NCBI GenBank assembly: GCA_007844125.1
Contig: CM017555.1
Span: 28,333,658-28,397,657, forward strand
DNA length: 64,000 nucleotides
Reading direction: 5' to 3'
Origin: Sinonovacula constricta
Taxonomy: Eukaryota > Mollusca > Bivalvia > Cardiida > Solecurtidae
Position numbers and translations under genes: made by a program. Positions 35,556-49,603 of the stretch are shown here, piece by piece (position 1 is the stretch's first letter; every line of letters begins with the position of its first letter). The notes beneath the pieces were generated by a model. It was not told the origin of the DNA and searched no databases. It worked only from the letters and a program-made list of their open reading frames with translations.

Positions 35556-37904
35556 TTTTAATAACCACACACATTTTGTAATGTGTTACCTGTCACTTTA
35601 GGCAAGGCAAAATGAATATACGTGAAATATAAGTTAAAAATCGCTAGTTCATATTCGGTCATTATGCTTCTAGTACACATACCAGCTGACACACTTTTGC
35701 TTTCGCTATGATAATAAATCACAAGTTTAATTATGCATTATTAGTCATAATTTGTTTATTATTAAATAAACAACGTTAGATATAATTTTTAACTTAAGAG
35801 TAAGTATTGCTTTTTCTTAGTATTTTGTTCTTTGTATGAATCTTGATTTAACATCATTGCTTCATAATAGTTCAACAATTATGAACAACTGCTTGAACCA
35901 TGTTTGTTTTTGTTTTGTTTTTACACAAATGAACTGGTTGGTATAATGTTTGATTAAAGTGACTTTTTTCTTTAAATTGTGGTATTTATAATTAGGAATA
36001 GAACACAAGCTATTACGAAAAATGTATTGGTCCAAAATGCTGATTAAAGTATAACAAAACTATGTTAATTAAAGAGAACATTGTTTCTAATAGACTTATG
36101 TATTTGTTTGAATTGTCAATGAAGCTCGGCACGTGATAGAACATGGAACAGTCAAGGTCTTTGAAGACGATGTATTTTTAGTGTAACATTGATCGAATGG
36201 CCTTTCTAATTAAATAACGTTTTTGTCTTCTCTCTATGTGTTGTATCTCGTCTGAGCATTGATTTTTGTAACTTTCTTATGTATTTGTATATGAATGTGT
36301 TTACTGTTGTTCAGATTGTAATATTTGTGGTATATCACTTGGTATAAGTTCTTATTGAAGCTCTAAATAACACTTCTGGTAAGCACAGATCCTAACATTA
36401 AAAAGACAAATATAATAAAACACTAAGGTTTATGATATATGTTAAACAGATTTTTCTTTCGTTAGTTGTTGTTTTCTTGTTATATTATGGCATTGATTGA
36501 CATAAAATAATACGAAATATAGCAGTGTTCTCCGAAATATTTTTCTTTGAAATAATTTATTATATATCTCTGTTCTCTGCACAAATTGTTATATCAATCG
36601 TTATTCGTTTACACGGAAAATGATAATTAGTTATGACGCACTACACAAGAAACCGGTCTTATCATCCCAATTTTCATTTTTCAATGAATTCTCCTACCGA
36701 ATGTATCTTTGAAAGTGTTTTTTCTGAATTGACTTTGTATTAAAAAAAAATATAAAAATATTGACCCATACTTAAGGTAGTTTTCTTAATTATTAAATTA
36801 TTGACGTCATAATATCAGGATGAATAACTTACTCAGGCACTCAATAAAATTAAGATTTAAGCTAATATGGTTTGATTTACGTTGTTATTTATTTAATATG
36901 TGTGTGTAATGTAAAAGTGAGTAAAGTAACAGGTTATAATTGAGTAACATTAAAACATATCAACTGAATCTTGACTGAATCTTGGCTGACACAAACGGCC
37001 GTGTAGTGCACTAGGCGTATTGTTTGTGATGACGTGTCAATCCGCGAAGTTGAAATAGGTGTGGCATTTCTGGGTTGTTGTTTTTTTCTTAATTTTGCTG
37101 GGAATTCCTGTGCAGCATAATTCCTTCTGATCGCCATCTGGAGTGGTTCGCAAGATTATAAGTTAGCTTTTTCTTTCGTAAAATCGAAGTGTTGATATTG
37201 TCTGAAAATGCAATTTTAATCAATAATATGTTAATGTCTATGGCTTGCCAAAAATACAAATCTGATTATATCAATAAGTTTGTTTTGCGTGATTTGCCGT
37301 CGAACAATTGTGGTTGACGATACCCGTAGATAAATGTTTGTGAAATGAAACTACTGGCGCATCGCAAGCATTCTCACACGTGTCTCCCTTACCGGGATGC
37401 TAACTCATGCAGTGAAAGGCTGAAACATTACGAGTCTGTGCATCTAACCTTTCGGCTAAGAGTAGTTATTTTATATAAACCTAATTGCTTCAAATATAAT
37501 CTATACATGATGTAATGCTGACAATGTTTAATATATTTTACGGCATAGAATATCACCACACCGTATTCCTGGCAAGGCCTTGAAGTGTTGCCCAAGGAAA
37601 CTCTTCAAACCTCTCCAGTTCCAGTTCCTGTTCACCTAGGATACACAATGGGCGAGCTGACCTTAGAGAATCGCTTCACATTGTCAGCTAGCTCCCTAGC
37701 ATTCTTGCAGTCATTTTTTCGGTATTTAATTATGAGTTGGGCAAAACTGAAATTGACAAGACACCGTGAAATAAATAAACTTATTTTAGCATGTTTATAT
37801 TAACATTTTTGTATGGTTATTACCTTTAACTCTACATATATGCATTTTCCTTGTTGTGTTGTTTCTTTTGTTAAATACCGTGCAGTGTCACAATTGTTGT
37901 CATT

Positions 37905-38090
37905 GTAACGACGTCCAGCTATTATTGGTGAAGGAAAACCTGCGTGGAATCAGTACACATCGCAAATCAGCTGGAAAACCTAACTAAGTGAACATGTTTA
38001 GCCCGACCGAAACTCAAACCAACGCGGTGCCGAATTATGGAATCAGAGGAATATCGTCGATTCTAACCTTTAGACCATTAGACAACGAAT
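37905..38090 (-). mobile_element. SINE-like repeat, third family, copy 1
   Basis: Begins ATTATTGGTGAAGGAAAACC and ends with a reversed tRNA-like box B (complement CGTTGGTTTGAGTTTCGG) followed by a reversed box A-like region. Similar to 8366-8530. No clear target duplication found. Confidence 0.5.
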
Positions 38091-39835
38091 GTCCCCCTAT
38101 GTTGTTTGTGTTATTCTTGTTGCTGTTTTTGTTTGTTGTAGATACCTCGCACCAATACAAGTAGTGTCGTTTTTGCAATATTCCTGGTGGAGAAATATAC
38201 AAGGGTATATCCACTAGTGGACTGTATGTTTACATGGATAACTCCGGATATAAATGTTTGCGCTTCGACCGGGACGCGACCTCAATAGTTAATCTTTCTT
38301 TGTCCCTGCGTGCTCGGCAGAGGGCGACACTTATTTGATTGTGCATACATTAAATGGAATGTCATGAGTGTCTCCTATACTAATAAATCAGCCAAAGGAA
38401 ACAAGTCCTGGTACGTGCATGTGGTACTTGATCATGCTGTTTTGTCCTGGCATTGTCCAACATATGAAGTACCCAAGAAAATGCCCTTTTTTGTTTTGTC
38501 CTAAAAGTATCAACTTTATACGATATAATGAAAATAAAGTCGTCACATGTTTACAGAGTTGCCTTATAACATTAAACAAGTACATCATTGTGTTATTGCT
38601 TCAGTATTCTGCTCGAAGTATTTTGAACGTTATTAATTTCGACATAAGTTTCATGTATTTCGATTTCTTTGTTTTGAATAAAATATACTTGTCATCAGAC
38701 AGTGAATGTTGCGGCATTGTAAATATTTTATGAACATATTGCTAGATATATCGATGGATAATTCCTCTACACAATAGAAGTAGAAACATGCACTGTATGT
38801 GTATGAAATGGCGAACTTGTTTCTGCTATTTAATTTAAAGTGATAATGTAATGTTGCATGCATTTAGACATTTCATGAATAGTCGTTAGATGTTAAGTGT
38901 GTGCAAACAATGTTTATTGTTGCTGTTTTTGTTTCACTTTAATGTAAGCCCAACAAACAGTAGTCAATATAGAATATGTTACAAATAATTTGTTAAATCA
39001 GAACATTATTAAATTGTATAAAAGGCATCAAATTATGTTGGAAGAAAAGTAAGAAAATTAGTGGGGGCAGCTTTTGAAAACGAACTAATAACCCCGTCGA
39101 TACTTACCTGTAAACCGAATTGCTTTCGACTAACCAACAACGCTAAGCGCTTAGTGTACCCAACGGACATAACTAAGCCTGCGTAGTTATTAAAAGAACG
39201 TTCACGTGATACTGGTCGACTTTATACGCAAAACGTATATTTGGTTTGAAAAATCAGAGAAGGTTTTTTATGTACTTGTTAACGTTCGAATTCGTTTCAC
39301 ATAAACTTCTAACATGATTACTTGGGATAGAAATGACAAAAAACACTATAATTATTATGTTAACCTGTATAAACTCTTTTACTGTTAAACCTTGATTCAC
39401 GCCTGTTCAGATCTTTGTATTCAATATGACTCAACTCATAAAATATAAAGATTATGTAATCACAATATAACGAAGAAATTGTACCTCTAGTGCCAGCTCC
39501 ATTCCAGTTTGTTATCGCTTCTGACAACCCAAAAACCTTCAATATGGAATAAGATAGTCCAAGCCATGCTGTCAATGTCGAGTAAAAATACTCTATAAAA
39601 AGTGACGTCATTTAAATAGTGGATATTCCAATGTTGCGTCATAATGCCACAAGCTAGGTTTGGTTTTGTTGTGTCGTGCGTCTTTTATATACTTACCAGG
39701 ACAGATCATTTGAGAGTCGATCGATGACTCATTCAGGAATTGGTCAGTAAATTCGTTACCGAGTTGACTGGCAGTACAATCTGTGCTTCAATGTTGTTGT
39801 TTTTTTCGGCAGAGCTGTTTTAACTAAAATATATA

Positions 39836-40130
39836 TGACAAATTCCCATGAGCATTGCAACGTATACACAAATTTAAAAAGGCACAGAACCAAGGTATTC
39901 ACATGAAAGCCAAATGTAAAACGAAGAACAAATCCGTGATAAGTCATTTAAAAAAGAGCAATCTCGACAGTTACCACCTTGGAAGGGTCAGTCGGCAATA
40001 TGGACAGACTGGGGTGTCTAAACGGGGTTTACAGAGCTCTTCCTGATGAGTTTCTCAAATGCAAGCCATACAAAGAAAACCGATCCATTTGAATATTTGT
40101 CGAAGCGCTGACGTTTACACCACATAAAAC
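39836..40130 (+). repeat. Dispersed repeat R1, copy 7
   Basis: CATGAGCATTGCAACGTATA, GACAGTTACCACCTTGGAAG, GTCAGTCGGCAATATGGACA, TTACAGAGCTCTTCCTGATG, AAAACCGATCCATTTGAAT and GCGCTGACGTTTA. One of the fullest copies. Confidence 0.78.
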
Positions 40131-42051
40131 TACAAACACCATAATCAATCCGCATCTCTATTATAGCATTTATTATTGTTTCCATGCATAAACTAATTTA
40201 AACTATAAACGCAACATTAAAAAATCCGTGAGTTACACTGTGAGAAAATATCAATATGTATTTCTGTACTAACGCTTTTATTAGGCATAAGTATTGCAAA
40301 AACGATACTTTCCAGGATGATTTTGAAAAATATGTTAATAAAACAACTAGTTTAGCAAGTATTTTTTTTTTTGATAGCTATACCAGACGCGCGTTTTATT
40401 TTATTTACATGCATTCTATCTAAAAAAATGTACAAATGCATTAATAAAAGTATGTATTTAGTATAAATCTCCAACGATAGATGGTCTAACTTTCGGCGCC
40501 GTCTATGTGTCTGTTAATCATATAAAAATACAACAGCTCTATGCAAAGTGTTAATCAAACCATCACCGAGGCCACTTTAAAGGTAGCTTTAATAATTCAT
40601 AAAATACGTCACGTTCCCTGTATGTAACCTATTGAAACATAAAAACAAATGTTTATTCAACCTTTGATTATACTTGTGACACCTCAGTGATACGTACAAC
40701 TTGAATGGTCCGTTGACGAGCATAAACGTATGTCATTACTTATACATGAACATCGCATGGTGTGAATGCTACATAAATCTTCGATCCTTAACCTTCTGTA
40801 TTGGCTTTGGAAATGTATGACTTGAGAATCGACGGCTCTGTTATACCTTTTATTTACACTGGTTCTCGTTGTCTCGAAGAATAACTTTGACGGAGCCGGG
40901 TTTAGTTTTACATAGCATTCATTATATAGTTTTATTGTGCTATGAATTAACAAACATATCACTGGATGGTGCCCAAAGTTATGAGTCCACTGATTTCGAA
41001 AGTATAAATGTTTGAACCTGCATGGCATTGAGTACTTAATCTTCTTGCCGCTAAAAAAAGTAGTGCGTGTACAGAAACAAAATATATGAATAAAGTAGAC
41101 ATATATTTTGGGCATCTCATCTCTAAACCTTTCCATGTTTGACAACAACCTATTGGCGACATAATATATTGCAAAGGAAACCTGTTTCGTATAAAAATAA
41201 AGATGTTTAGGTCAATAGAAGATCATACAGTATGAACATTATGAGCATGAATGTCATTGTTGAAAAAGTAAACATGAAGAATAAATTACTGGTCAAGATG
41301 AATGGGGAGTTGGAAGATTATTTCAGAAGACAGTGTATTTTAAGCAACACAGCTAGCACGATGCATATACCGTGTCTTACACCGACTGGTCAAATCTAAC
41401 AAGTTAGTAAGAAAGAATATATGAAAGTTTTTGTAACAAGTTAGGACTACTATTATCTCACATCATATATGAATCGTTTTCTCTGTCTTAGGGAATAGAT
41501 ACATTGGATTATTACACCTCAGTGATCTAAAGCCCCCAGGGTCTCGAATTTAAACGTATCGGAACGAAACTATTTATCATACAAAACATACATTATCCAA
41601 TGCTGCCATACACTTTATACTCTTTTAAGACTTGTTATGAATAAATATTACTCTTCTTGACTTCTTAAATGTCCGGTTACGTTAACGACCTTATTCGTTT
41701 GCAAAAAACAACAACAAAAAAACAATGGAAATGGTGATGAAAATATGTTTACACAGACACGTGTCAAAAACAGGCGATATATTGTTAAGTCTCGGTGTGC
41801 CGCATTGTATTCGACGCCGTATGACCTACCAAGTGTCGGTGTGCCGTAAAAAAAACAAAATGCAAAATAAACAAGATATGTATAAGTGGGGAAATTTCGT
41901 TCAATATGCTAACTAGACGCTAATTTAATTGAAGATTTGGAAGGCAATGAGGCTATTGAGAATATTGCATTTTGCCCAGTAGTAATGAGACTGAGACCGC
42001 AAGTAACGTGATGAAATTTACATAAAATGATGTACAAGTTGCGTTCGTGAT

Positions 42052-43066
42052 TGGCATGTAAGCAGCAGACAAGAAAACCGATCTTCTACAACAGTTATCC
42101 CTGCTGTTGCTGCTACTACCACAGTTACTGCACATACTGACCAAAAACTTGTCTTTGCCAGAAGCAAGCCCATCGCAACATTGGCTTAAATACTAGAATT
42201 ATTTGCTAATGCATAAAAAAGCAGGGACACGTTCTTTATTAAAATGTTGTTTTGTTGCTTTTATAAGAATAGATATTTGTGACTCGGTGGCCATTTTGTT
42301 CGTTTCTTATCACTGATTTTTTTAAAAAGTAAAACTATAACACACACATATATTTACATGTAACATGTACACAGTCATATAATTCATATAGGCTTAGTGT
42401 GCTGCTATTGGTCAGAAGCATAATAATGTGGCAGCCATCCCTGAACGCCTGAGGAAAAGGCAAGCCCGGTAGATTCATCTCCCTCATTCAAAGCCACCAA
42501 CCATAAAATTCTTAAGGTGAAGCATGAAAAGGCCACGCTCTAATTTTAATTTTCCTTAGAAAAAAAACTTTAAAGTATGCACCTTCGAATTATTGTTTAA
42601 TATCATCTTCAAATTACAATCTATCTTTCTATCTCTCTATCTATCTATCTCTCAGTCCCTCTCTCTATTTCTTTCTCCGTCTCTCTGTGTCTAATTTATA
42701 TGTGCTGAAAGATCTCTTGATGTTTTTAGGAATATTTCTACGTTGAGAATTGACTTAGATTATTCACCTGAAAATAAACAAATCCTGAATTCATTACGAA
42801 AGCAAATAGTGATTAGTTTAAAACAAAGAGGCTATTCCCAGTTTCCGTTAATATCAATGTTTTATGAATGTAATGTTTTGTGTTGGGACATATATTATAA
42901 GACAGCTGTAATCCAAAATGATAGAAAACCCGGTTCGCGAAAAAGCAACAATACATAGAACAGCCATAGTTGTTTAATTAGTAATTTACCAATTATATAT
43001 ATCCCAGTTTCACTGTTATAACGTTATTTCAATGTTTGTTTTGAATGAATTTCAATAAATAGAATA
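42052..43066. other. 1.0-kb segment specific to unit B
   Basis: Interrupts the match between 16486 and 42050 (GTTCGTGAT on the left, CTGTACTTGCC on the right). It holds a TCTA repeat and a 71-codon frame at 42743-42958 (LDYSPENKQILNSLRKQIVI) that I do not recognise. No inverted ends or clear target duplication, so insertion in B and deletion in A are both open. Confidence 0.65.
42615..42690. repeat. TCTA/TC simple repeat inside unit B-specific segment
   Basis: CTATCTTTCTATCTCTCTAT-type tract within the 1.0-kb segment missing from unit A. Confidence 0.85.
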
Positions 43067-45416
43067 AACATCTGTACTTGCCGAGGATTGTCTATATCCG
43101 GTTAATACTATTCAACAATCGCATTTTGGCATATATTTTTGAGAAGAAATCAATATCTATGTACGATGATTTCAAGCGAGCTCAAAACCTATTAATCGCA
43201 ATAATGGCTTTAATTTTGTAAAGGTTATACACCTGATGAACTAGTTATTACCTATCGAAAACAATTGATTAATTCTTGGCAGATGTTAAAATTTCCACCT
43301 CCTCCTATTGACAAGCCTCAGAAGCCGGTGTTTTAGGTGTTGGTGCGGGTATATTGTTAATAAGTTTATGCATAAACATATTTGAAATTAGGTATAATGA
43401 CAGTTGCTGCTTTTGCTAGAAGTAACCCAGTAATAGTCATCGAAGAAAAAAATAGGAAGTATGCTGAACGTGTATTCGTGTATATAATATGGCAGATGCG
43501 CATTTGACTTGTTTGATTCTCCTACGCATCAATTAGTATACCCGGTTCTACGCCTTACGTCTATGTCAAGAACTTTGTAGGTAGAGAGCATGACATTAAT
43601 ATGGAACTATAGTTCTCATAAGATGTATGAGTTTACAAAATTTAACCGTTTTTGCAATCCACATAACATTTAAGGTTTTTAAAACAACTAACCTGTTCAA
43701 GACCTACACACACAATTGCACATTGAGATACAGATTTTGCTGAAAAAAACATATGCTTGTGTTACAAAAAAAAGGCAATGTCTCTAAAATACACAAGACA
43801 TACATTACATGTATATGTATACTTAAACATACTGTACATACAAACGGTTTCTGTTTTAATACACATCAGGCACGATGTTTAATAATACTTAACATCATCA
43901 TAAATTTCACATATTGCATATTAAAGTTTGTGAGTTTTAAAACGACGGACGATCAAATAAGTTCATGAGAAATGTTTGTAATTTATAACTTACTACGAAC
44001 AAGTAGGAAAACATTCCTAATTCTAGATTTAAATTGCATCGTAACAAAACACTTCTGTATTGCTTTGTGTTATATTTTATATGTCAGTTGTGCAAATATG
44101 GTGACATGCATGTCTCTAGATTGCGTTAACTCGGGTTTCTTGAGGATCTTAACATCAATTTTGTGTCACATTTGACGTGTTTGCATATATATATATATAT
44201 AAACAAAAGAAAACAATTCTCGAACATTGATAATCTAACTATCTAATTACCAATTACAATGCACGAGTTCTATGCTAGACACCAGGGTAATGTCCGTGTA
44301 TCTTTTTAGTCACATATCTTCGTATATCTTAACGTTAGTTATTTAACAACATCATGTTGTCAGCAACTGGGCGCTAGTATTACTATATTTAAGAAGGAAC
44401 TTGTTCTAAGTCAAGAAATGGGATCTTCTGAAATGAGTCAGATCATTTCCGTATGCTCTCTATTATGGCCGCATTTAAAATCACATTCTTCAAATAAAGC
44501 ATATCATATGTTTGGTCAATAAAGGAACACGCAGGTATATGTTAAGTTTTTACATATTTTTATACATAAGTATGTGATTTATATTGTCTAAAATAGGACT
44601 TTAAGTTGTTGGTGGTTTACTTAATATTTTTTTAAACTTTTAATTCGAGCTTTTTAATAGACTTTAAATTGTTACTTTTTTGTTAGTTTGTTTCAGATTT
44701 AAGTATTGGGAAGATATAAACACATTGACCTTGACAAGGTTTCAAATACAAAGGCAAATATCCGTTATGTTACCTAACCTGGAATTAACCAACATTGAGG
44801 TAGAGAAATAAAGAAATGAAACATACAAGTCATTGGTCAACATCAATAACAATAATAAAAAAATGAATCGTCTAAAATAGTTTGTTCAAATGTAATGGAA
44901 AATATCATATTATAGTACATCTCTTTTTTATACAATCTGTGTATAAATCAAGGACGATGCAGATCATAAAAAGACAGATGACTTCAGTAACCACATTTTT
45001 ACATTGTTAAATACTTCAAAATAGAGCGCTGTCTTCCAATGATATTCGAACTGACAACAAAACGATAGCTAGCATCATTTATATATCACTCTTTAGAATA
45101 TTCCTCAACAACCAGGCTTGTGACACTTGGACCATTTAGCGATCTGGGATAATGCTCATAACTCAAGGTCAGTGATGTTGATGCTTGATGTAGCGAAGTT
45201 GTAAATGACTGGCATTTTATTTTCATTAAAAACATAAACAATATATCTTTACATACTCTCCTTTATGGTGTCTTTAACACCTGTATCGTTAATCAAGCTG
45301 TGTCATTTGCTAGGAGAGGGTTAAATGATTTCTCCACTTTACAATGTATCGCCTGTTTTTGACACCTGTCTGTTTCAGACGTGTTGTTAAAATGTTACAT
45401 CAATAATTCATAAATA

Positions 45417-45605
45417 TGACAATGTCATATGTATATTGCCACATATACCAACATGTAAAAAAGCTCAGGACACGGATATTCACATGCAAGCCAAATATAA
45501 TAGTAACACCAAATATACGATGATTCATTTAACTGTGTGGCTTCTAAAATGGAAGCAATGAAATGAAAACTGATCGATTTGAATGCAAGAACTTACGTTT
45601 TCTTA
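45417..45605 (+). repeat. Dispersed repeat R1, copy 4 (unit B)
   Basis: Paralogue of the copy at 17865 with the same internal deletion; keeps TTCACATGCAAGCCAAATAT and TGATCGATTTGAATGCAAG. Confidence 0.65.
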
Positions 45606-46573
45606 AATAAATTATGACTATGTTAAACGAAAATAGTGAATTAATTGAACAAAAAATAATATCCACATGGTATTTAAAAGAAAGAAACCATGATGACTGC
45701 ATATCTGAAAACAAATATTAAATTGAGCAGCTTAATATAGTACTAATTAATTCAGATTGAGACAACATGTATAATTTTTGAAGATATAATGATGTAAAAT
45801 ATAAAGTTTCAATGGTCAGTTTAAGAATGAGACGCGATGGTGTTTACTGTTTACCATAGTACTACCTCATAAGTTTCCGGCATGTGTAAAGGTAAATAGA
45901 TTGTGCTAGGAATTAGGAACTACATTATTACAAGTATTTGTAGTAAAACATCAATAACCTCAACACCTACTTTACTTTACTGAATAATTACTTCATAAAA
46001 TCACTGTTCTCACCCTTAATGTCGACATATTCAATTTTAAATGTTTCGTCGTTATCATTATCATAAAAAAAACTCACACAATTCTCCCAGGTGCGAAGAT
46101 TCTAAATTGCCATTAGAACTTTTGTCAGTTACAGAGCCAGTTTCCATCACACGAATGTAAATGTGCAATTAAGGAAAACATTTAAACGTGTGCACTCAAA
46201 AAATAACGACACATTTATTGACAGAGTATACACTGTTTCGGGCATTATGAAGGTTAACGTGTAAAGAAAATGCAAAACAGCAAGAAAATATAGATTAGGA
46301 GAAAGGGCAAATATATAATACACATTTTGATTTGAAAGATACTGAGTTGTACAAAGCGATGTGTAAGGATATGGCAGTATCGCAGTTATAAGTCGAAGTG
46401 TAATTTCTTTCAAAATGTTTTATGCGTTGTTGCATAATGCGTGGTTTGTACTGTGGACATTTTGAAAGCACACCAACATTTATTCAGCTGGTCTGAATGA
46501 AGATAGAACTTTCATAGTGGTGACGAAAACGTAGTTGATGGAAATTCAAAAGTAAACACGTTATTCCATATGT

Positions 46574-46888
46574 TTGTTTATTGGGTTTATCGTCCCACCA
46601 ACAGTATTTCAGTTATCTGGAGACCACTAGAAGCAGATATAGTGCTGCCTTCACTGTGTATAGCATGTCGTAAACACCGGACATGATACCGCACCCAGTC
46701 ACATTATCCTGACACCGGGCCAACCTGTCGTGGAACTACCCTTATATTTGCTTGAGCGTAAGCAAGGGAGCTATACCACTACCATTTTTAACGACTTTGC
46801 TATGTCGCGACCCGGGATCGAACCCGGGGCCTCCCGTACCTGGAGCCGACGCTCTACTGATTGCCTGATTGCGCTACTATGTCCGGTA
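46574..46888 (-). mobile_element. tRNA-derived SINE with conserved core (Meta-like), copy 2
   Basis: Same family and orientation as the element at 15890. Target-site duplication TATTCCATATGT at 46562-46573 and 46889-46900. The paralogous position in unit A (about 26585-26597, TTTCCATATGT) is an empty site, so this copy most likely inserted after the A/B duplication. The tRNA-like box B GGGTTCGATCCC is intact. The open frame across it (46730-46957) is a by-product. Confidence 0.92.
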
Positions 46889-49368
46889 TATTCCATATGT
46901 GATGTTTATTTGTGTACTAAAATGGTACTCCTTAACATTTTATGTGTCGGTCAATAACCCTAACAAAAGTACTGCATCCTTTCAGTAGATGTATATATCA
47001 TACAATGCCACGTACTTCTTGGTCATTGCAATCCAGCTGTACAATAACTCTTTTTTTTTATATTACATATTGGAGTTAATGTGACGTTTGTGCTTAATAG
47101 GACATCATTCAATTAAAACATAATGCTCTAGTGTTCCATTTTAATAATTATAATAAATACTTTCCAGTTCTAGAAGATGTATAAATGTAATTTGCTACTT
47201 TTGTGACATAGCCCCTATCAGACATTGTCTTTATAACACGGTTTGGTAAATAGATTTTAGATTATTCATTCTAATCCATTGTAATATAGATATGAATATG
47301 TAATACATACAATGTTTTTTGGTAAATGCGCGCTTTAAAAACATAAATACATTCGACTGATATTGTGTTGTTATATACACATGCATGCAAGACAAAATGC
47401 ATGCTAAGACGTGTTCATGGTCACTCCCATCATAAAATATATTTATAAGTTGCAAACTATTAACATCGGCTTCTTTATTGACTGGATCGTGTCTTAATTT
47501 GATGTGCTGTGGCTCTGCTTGCTAGTCCATACACAATTTGATCCCGTTAAAAATAAAACTAATTCCAGGATACATATGGATGCATTTTAAATAATGAGTA
47601 TAAACAAACACAAAAGGGTGAATATGCAAATGTTTGAAAAGAATATAACATGGTTATAAGTTGTAATATAGATATGTGCACTTGGGAAATTGCAATTATT
47701 ATAGCACTATGAATAATTGAAACAAGATATGCTGATTTACAGATGCAGTAATGCCATATTGTGACATATTCAATATTTTCTTGACTAATGTTCTTAGCGG
47801 AATATCTTGTTTTGTTTGTCAATAACACAGTTTTCAATGTTGTTTGTCTTATCAAACTGTATATAATGTTTACATGGAACACGAATTATCCTACAAGCAA
47901 TAAGAAATTATGCTAAATGTAAAGCCTACTATAAGTTTATACCATTTTGCTGAATTGTATGGAAGTTGTATGTGTTTATTTTGTTTAACCTTTGCGATTT
48001 CATCAGCGGATCCCATGGGAAACCAGCTATCACTACTGTGAGTCTAATGAGCATTACGATGCACCCAACATAACACGAAACAATATAGTGGGAAATAAGG
48101 ACATAATTATGTCATTTAATTCAACAGGGAAAACATATACTTTATAGCTGAAAAAATATCGTAAATGTATTAAAGTCTTAGAAAACATTCGTGAGCATAT
48201 TATATTATATTTGAATGCTAGTAGTATTTATGAAAATAGAGTGTTTGATTTATTTAGAACATAAATGTACGTAGTATAAATACATAAACATGATCAGATG
48301 TGTTTAGTCTACACAAATGTCGAATTAAAATGTCCACCGGTTTTTGTATTATCTTTTAGATATATGTGTTGCAATTGTTTGCTTCTAAACGTTATTTGCA
48401 GTTTTATGATACATTGATATTGCTGTAATTTAGAAAGTTAATAGTATGTGTCACTTAACATTTGTTTCTTCAATCATGCTTGGTCGAGGTCACAAACCTC
48501 ATTAAAAATGTCGATCTATATACATATGCAAATAGAAGTATTGGCCGAGTATCGACATATTTAATTTTTTTTTTATAGTTTTATGGTTCAAACAAAAATC
48601 ATACATCTTTTGAAATAAAGCGTTTGGCAAATTAGTATTTACTTCTATTGAATAAGGATGTTGTATGAGAACATTTTATGATTCCTCATACATTAAACGT
48701 ACGTCACAACCACCAAAATAGACAATAAAATATACAAATAACGCAAGCACAGTGCTGTTAACGGCATGACTAATAACAACAATGGACGTTAATACACTAA
48801 TGAAGTTATGATCATTATAACAGTTTACGTCGAGTTCGTCATTCCATCAGCAGACCTATGTCAGACCTATGTCAGGCATGCCCTTGGTGTAAAACTTAGC
48901 AAGGTTCATGGGTAATATGTTGCGAATGAGAACAAATAAAACTGATTGAAATGACAGTATTATGATGGCATATTGTCATAATTACAAACACGTGTTCGAG
49001 GTTACAATAAGAAATGATGGTCCGCCTTTGTTTGTCGATGTTTGGTAATGCTGGATAAAGTTATTGCGGATAATTTTACCTGTCAATCTCACAGGAAACA
49101 GGCATATAAACATAGAAAAGCACATGTGGCACTGGTTTAAATATGATGGTCATCAACGTTAAACCATCGCTAGGAACATTGAGCGCCAAACTGACTTGAA
49201 CACGCAATTCTATGTCAATACATTTCCCGTAACTGTTAATGACAGTCTCTCTATTGACAATGAAGACTCTTGGGGAAAATTAGACTTGCCATATCCCTCA
49301 CGTAAATGCATTAAATAGTGTTACTATGCTTTTAGATCGCATATTGCCACTGTAACACGCAATATCGT

Positions 49369-49603
49369 GATTTGGAATTTGGGATGTGCCGGCATTTTTG
49401 CCGATAATGTGCAGCGACATTTCTATCATTGAAGCACAGGGACACTTATTAGGTACCGAGGGACTGAACCTGGACGATGCATTATACTGATACCGACAAT
49501 GCAGGCGTAATGCTGTGCCCTTAGCCTATAGCGTTAGAAGGGAAGCCACTACTACCAACTTTAAAGTCTTTGGTTTAACCCGGCCGTGGTTTGAACCCTT
49601 GAC
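49369..49603 (-). mobile_element. SINE-B, minus-strand copy in unit B
   Basis: Same insertion as 28938-29164, with target duplication CAATATCGT at 49360-49368 and CAATATC at 49604-49610. It differs by a short extra piece (GCACAGGGA near 49434). Confidence 0.84.

Larger units (their letters stand above)
26095..36100. repeat. Segmental duplication, unit A, right block (with FReD 2)
   Basis: Matches 46075-56130 in direct orientation with an offset of about 20.0-20.3 kb. Similarity is very high from the left end to about 34389, in the middle of the FReD exon, then falls sharply and fades out around 36.1 kb. It contains two SINE-B copies, an AT microsatellite and FReD gene 2. Between 26.1 and 31.8 kb no gene is seen apart from these repeats. 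Confidence 0.9.
36101..41800. other. Spacer between duplication units A and B
   Basis: Contains the SINE-like element at 37905, R1 copy 7 and a coding-like patch at about 38150-38500. In that patch, after a plausible acceptor TTGTTGTAG at about 38141, one frame reads NIPGGEIYKGISTSGLYVYM and continues DNSGYKCLRFDRDA before stopping. It is interrupted by an early stop and frame changes, and I cannot name a family. No supported gene. Confidence 0.55.
41801..45605. repeat. Segmental duplication, unit B, left block
   Basis: Partner of 16241-18055. It carries three segments missing from the partner: about 42052-43066 (1.0 kb), 43886-44622 (0.74 kb) and 44978-45288 (0.31 kb). The shared parts are highly similar. 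I see no gene; small open frames inside the extra segments have no recognisable features. Confidence 0.87.

Noticed and set aside
46730..46957. 75-codon frame with RPGIEPGASRTW
   Set aside because: This is the tRNA-like head of the SINE at 46574-46888 read in antisense, a common artefact.
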